From an uncultured Burkholderiales bacterium (GTDB lineage: Bacteria; Pseudomonadota; Gammaproteobacteria; Burkholderiales; Burkholderiaceae_C), in assembly GCA_903820745.1 (NCBI GenBank), contig CAIJIT010000013.1, forward strand, positions 16,447-80,446: a DNA stretch of 64,000 nucleotides, given 5' to 3'. Numbering within the stretch: position 1 is the first letter of the stretch; each line of letters starts with the position of its first letter. This document shows positions 61,187-64,000 of the stretch, piece after piece. The notes under the pieces were generated by a model. It saw only the letters and a program-made list of their open reading frames with translations, was not told the origin of the DNA and made no database searches. Position numbers and translations under genes: made by a program.

Positions 61187-61843
61187 ATGCCCGCGTCAAC
61201 CCTCGCCGGACTCGCCTTGCTCGTCATCGGCGAAAGCCATCTGTCCCAAGCCAATTACCTGATCAATCCATTGCACGAAGAGCTGAGCGCGCAAGGCGCC
61301 AAAGTCCATGCGATCGGTGCCTGTGGCGCCAGCGCGGGCGACTGGCTCAAGACCGTCACCGTGCCCTGCGGCGCCGACCGCAGCAGCGGTGCTGCCATCA
61401 TCAAGGGGCGCGATGCGACGACAACACCGATCAAACAGTTGATCGCTGCCGAAAAACCCGATGTCGTCGTTGTCATCATTGGCGATGCGATGGCCTCTTA
61501 CGACAAAGATGCCTTTCCTCGCGCCTGGGCTTGGCAGGGCGTGACCAGCTTGGCCAAGGAGATCGCGGCCACCCACACCAGCTGCGTCTGGGTCGGCCCG
61601 CCCTGGGGGCAAGCCGGCGGCAAATACAAAAAAAACGACCAGCGGGTCGAGCAGATGTCGAACTTTCTGGCCAGCAATGTGGCGCCCTGCATCTATGTTG
61701 ATTCGCTGAAATTCGCGAAGCCCGGCCAATGGGCGACGCTGGATGGCCAGCATCTGACGCTGGCCGGTTATAAATCTTGGAGCCAGGCGATGACCCAGGC
61801 GATCGCTGGCCTGCCGGCCATTCAGGGTCTGAAAAAGCCATGA
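61187..61843 (+). CDS. SGNH/GDSL-hydrolase-like protein (WssF-like position)
   Basis: VIGESHLS block I (GES rather than GDS), VVVVIIGDAMA, DGQHLTLAGYKSW Asp-His block. Confidence 0.75.
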   Translation: MPASTLAGLALLVIGESHLSQANYLINPLHEELSAQGAKVHAIGACGASAGDWLKTVTVPCGADRSSGAAIIKGRDATTTPIKQLIAAEKPDVVVVIIGDAMASYDKDAFPRAWAWQGVTSLAKEIAATHTSCVWVGPPWGQAGGKYKKNDQRVEQMSNFLASNVAPCIYVDSLKFAKPGQWATLDGQHLTLAGYKSWSQAMTQAIAGLPAIQGLKKP

Positions 61844-62514
61844 GGACAGTCAGCAAGACGGTCTGGGCTGCGGCGGCAATCACCGCGATGGCTGCCGCAG
61901 CTCACGGCGCCGAGATTCCTTTGTACGAGACCGGCCCCGGTCAAGATGCAGCCTTTGTCCGCTTCGTCAATGCCCGCAGCGCAGCGCTTGATGTCAAGGC
62001 AGCCGGATCAAACGCCAGCGCCAAATTGGCGCCGGAGAAGCCAGCCAGCAACTTCTTTCCCGTCCCCGCCAACCGGGTGATGAAAGGCAAGTTCAGCGAC
62101 AAACAGGTTCAAAGCGAGATCGCGGTCAGCGTCAAGCCGGGCGAGTTCGCCACCGTGGTGGCGCTGCCTGGCAGCGGCGACATCAAGCAGACCGTGTTGC
62201 GCGAGCAGCCCGACGACTTCAATGCCTTGAAGGTGTCGCTGGCTCTCTATAACCTCGACAAGCGCTGCAAGGCCGCCGGGCTGAACGTGCTGGGTCGCAG
62301 CGCGGCGCTGTTCGAAGGCGTGGCTAGCGGCAGCCTGGCAAGGCGCACGCTCAATCCGGTCAATATCTCGGTGCAACTGCAATGCCAGGGTCAGCTTGAC
62401 CAGGCCACGCTGGCGCTGGGCGCCTTGCAAGCGGGCCAGCGCTACAGCATCTTCGTGATGCCGGCCGATACCGGCTCCAGACTGGTCATTGCCGCTGACC
62501 AGTTGGCACAGTAA
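61840..62514 (+). CDS. AlgF-like cellulose/alginate acetylation protein (WssG-like)
   Basis: Signal peptide; EIPLYETGPGQDAAFVRFVNA; ATGA overlap with SGNH gene; precedes MBOAT gene. Confidence 0.82.
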   Translation: MRTVSKTVWAAAAITAMAAAAHGAEIPLYETGPGQDAAFVRFVNARSAALDVKAAGSNASAKLAPEKPASNFFPVPANRVMKGKFSDKQVQSEIAVSVKPGEFATVVALPGSGDIKQTVLREQPDDFNALKVSLALYNLDKRCKAAGLNVLGRSAALFEGVASGSLARRTLNPVNISVQLQCQGQLDQATLALGALQAGQRYSIFVMPADTGSRLVIAADQLAQ

Positions 62515-62527
62515 ACCGGGAGCCTTG

Positions 62528-63916
62528 ATGGTCTTCGCATCGCTTGAGTTCTTGACCTTGTTCCTGCCGCTGTTCCTGACGCTCTATGCGCTGGTCGGGC
62601 CGACCCGCCGCAACGCCTTGCTGCTGCTTTGCAGCTGGGTCTTCTATGGCTGGTGGAGCCCGACTTTCCTGCTGCTCTTCATCGGCCTGGCAGCGATGGG
62701 CTGGATCGGCGGCCTGGTGATCGATCGCCTGGAACAGGGCCGCGGCCTGGCCCTGGCGTTTTTCATTGCCGTCAACCTGGCGCTGCTGTGCTGGTTCAAG
62801 TACGCCAACATCCTGGTCGAAAGTCTGCCCTTGGCGGCCGGGTTCAGCGCGCAATGGCAGCAGGTGCTGCTGCCGATCGGACTGTCCTTCATCGTGCTGC
62901 AGTCGATTTCCTACCTGGTCGATGTGTACCGCCGCAGCATCCCGGCTGACCCCAGTTTCACCAGCTTCGGTGCCTACCAATCGATGTTCGTGCACCTGAT
63001 CGCCGGGCCGATCATCCGCTATCAATGGGTCAAGCAGGAGCTCATGTCGCGGAGTTTCGACTGGCCGCAATTCGCCCAGGGTGCGCGCCGCTTCATGACC
63101 GGAATGAGCATGAAGGTGCTGATCGCCGACACCATCGCCCCGGTGGTCGATCTCGCATTCAGCCTGCAGCAGCCGTCGCTGCTGGACAGCTGGATCGGCT
63201 GCCTGGCTTACACCTTGCAGCTGTTCTTCGACTTCGCCGGCTACAGCGGCATGGCGATCGGACTCGGGCTGATGCTGGGTTTTCGTTTCCCCGAAAACTT
63301 TCGCCAGCCCTACCTCGCCACCAGCATCCAGGACTTCTGGCGCCGCTGGCATCTGTCGCTGTCGAGCTGGATCCGCGACTACCTCTACATCCCCTTCGGT
63401 GGCAATCGGGTCGGCGCGCTGCGGGTCTATATCAACTTGTTGCTGACGATGGCGATCGCCGGACTCTGGCATGGCGGCGACAGCTGGAACTTTCTGCTTT
63501 GGGGCAGTGCCCATGGCCTGGCGCTTTGCATCGCAAGAGCCTGGGGCCAAGCCGGCTGGCCCAAGCCCTCACCGCTGCTGTCGCGCGTCCTGACGCTGCT
63601 GTTCGTGATGCTGGCCTGGACGATCTTCCGGGCCCACAGTTTCGAGGGCGCAATGCGGATGTATGCGGGCCAAGCCGGCTTGAACGGCATTGACATCGGA
63701 GTGGCGATGGCGGTGCTGTTGCGCCCGGTCCATGGCCTGGCCTTGGGTCTGGGCCTGGTCTGCGTGCTGGCGCCAGCGTTGCGGGCGCCGATCGCCAACC
63801 GGCTGCCGGCAAGCACCCTGGCAATGGCCAGCCAATGGCCATTGCCGGCCTTCCTGTTCTCCTACGCACTGATCGCCAGTCGCGGCGCCACCCCGTTTCT
63901 CTACTTCCAGTTCTGA
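62528..63916 (+). CDS. MBOAT family O-acyltransferase (AlgI/WssH-like)
   Basis: MVFASLEFLTLFLPLFLTLY, FFDFAGYSGMAIGLGLMLGFRFPENF, IQDFWRRWHLSLSSWIRDYLYIPFGGNR, MAIAGLWHGGDSWNFLLWG; intact-looking C-terminus FLYFQF. Confidence 0.95.
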   Translation: MVFASLEFLTLFLPLFLTLYALVGPTRRNALLLLCSWVFYGWWSPTFLLLFIGLAAMGWIGGLVIDRLEQGRGLALAFFIAVNLALLCWFKYANILVESLPLAAGFSAQWQQVLLPIGLSFIVLQSISYLVDVYRRSIPADPSFTSFGAYQSMFVHLIAGPIIRYQWVKQELMSRSFDWPQFAQGARRFMTGMSMKVLIADTIAPVVDLAFSLQQPSLLDSWIGCLAYTLQLFFDFAGYSGMAIGLGLMLGFRFPENFRQPYLATSIQDFWRRWHLSLSSWIRDYLYIPFGGNRVGALRVYINLLLTMAIAGLWHGGDSWNFLLWGSAHGLALCIARAWGQAGWPKPSPLLSRVLTLLFVMLAWTIFRAHSFEGAMRMYAGQAGLNGIDIGVAMAVLLRPVHGLALGLGLVCVLAPALRAPIANRLPASTLAMASQWPLPAFLFSYALIASRGATPFLYFQF

Positions 63917-63920
63917 GTCA

Positions 63921-64000
63921 TTGACATCCTCCCCGCCCTAAAGGGCGGGGATTCCCTCTACAGGGGCTGCATGTCCGCAGCCGGCTCTGAACTTTGACAG
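63921..64000 (-). mobile_element. Terminus of an IS200/IS605-family-like element running off the right edge
   Basis: ttgacatcctCCCCGCCCtaaaGGGCGGGGattccctctacagggg: subterminal hairpin; minus-strand reading CTGTAGAGGGAATCCCCGCCCTTTAGGGCGGGGAGGATGTCAA resembles right ends of such elements. Confidence 0.7.

Noticed and set aside
63931-63950. Hairpin CCCCGCCC-taaa-GGGCGGGG as simple operon terminator
   Set aside because: No T-tract follows; flanking TTGACATCCT and ATTCCCTCTACAGGGG fit an IS200/IS605 end better.

Overview
64 kb GC-rich bacterial chromosomal window. Gene content and order (DUF4936-ygfZ, mltG-tmk-holB-pilZ-tatD, aroC-MFS) suggest a betaproteobacterium, probably Burkholderiales; this is inference from synteny. 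Most of it is conserved core/metabolic genes: an alpha/beta hydrolase and a thioesterase-GNAT fusion; a PIN/RHH toxin-antitoxin pair; a polysaccharide deacetylase with a DUF4015-like hydrolase; an Rpn-type nuclease with an in-frame SQG repeat tract; a tandem glycine riboswitch with gcvT-gcvH-gcvP; a YjbH-like protein and a lipoprotein; a pdxA-like/MmgE-PrpD/ABC transporter operon; an RND efflux pair; aroC; metY; and SDR-type threonine dehydrogenase plus kbl opposite a divergent XRE-cupin regulator. The most interesting region is 50.0-63.9 kb. It is a cellulose operon, bcsD-bcsP-bcsQ-bcsA-bcsB-bcsZ-bcsC, followed in the same orientation by a Wss/Alg-type O-acetylation module (SGNH protein, AlgF-like, AlgI-like MBOAT). 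The operon stops at an IS200/IS605-type hairpin end at the right window edge, where an AlgJ/WssI-like gene would be expected. Other non-coding signals are a REP-like inverted pair, a degenerate duplicated fragment of the DUF4015-like gene beyond the Rpn gene, and a palindromic operator candidate between kbl and the XRE-cupin gene. All calls come from reading motifs and the supplied ORFs; no database search was run.
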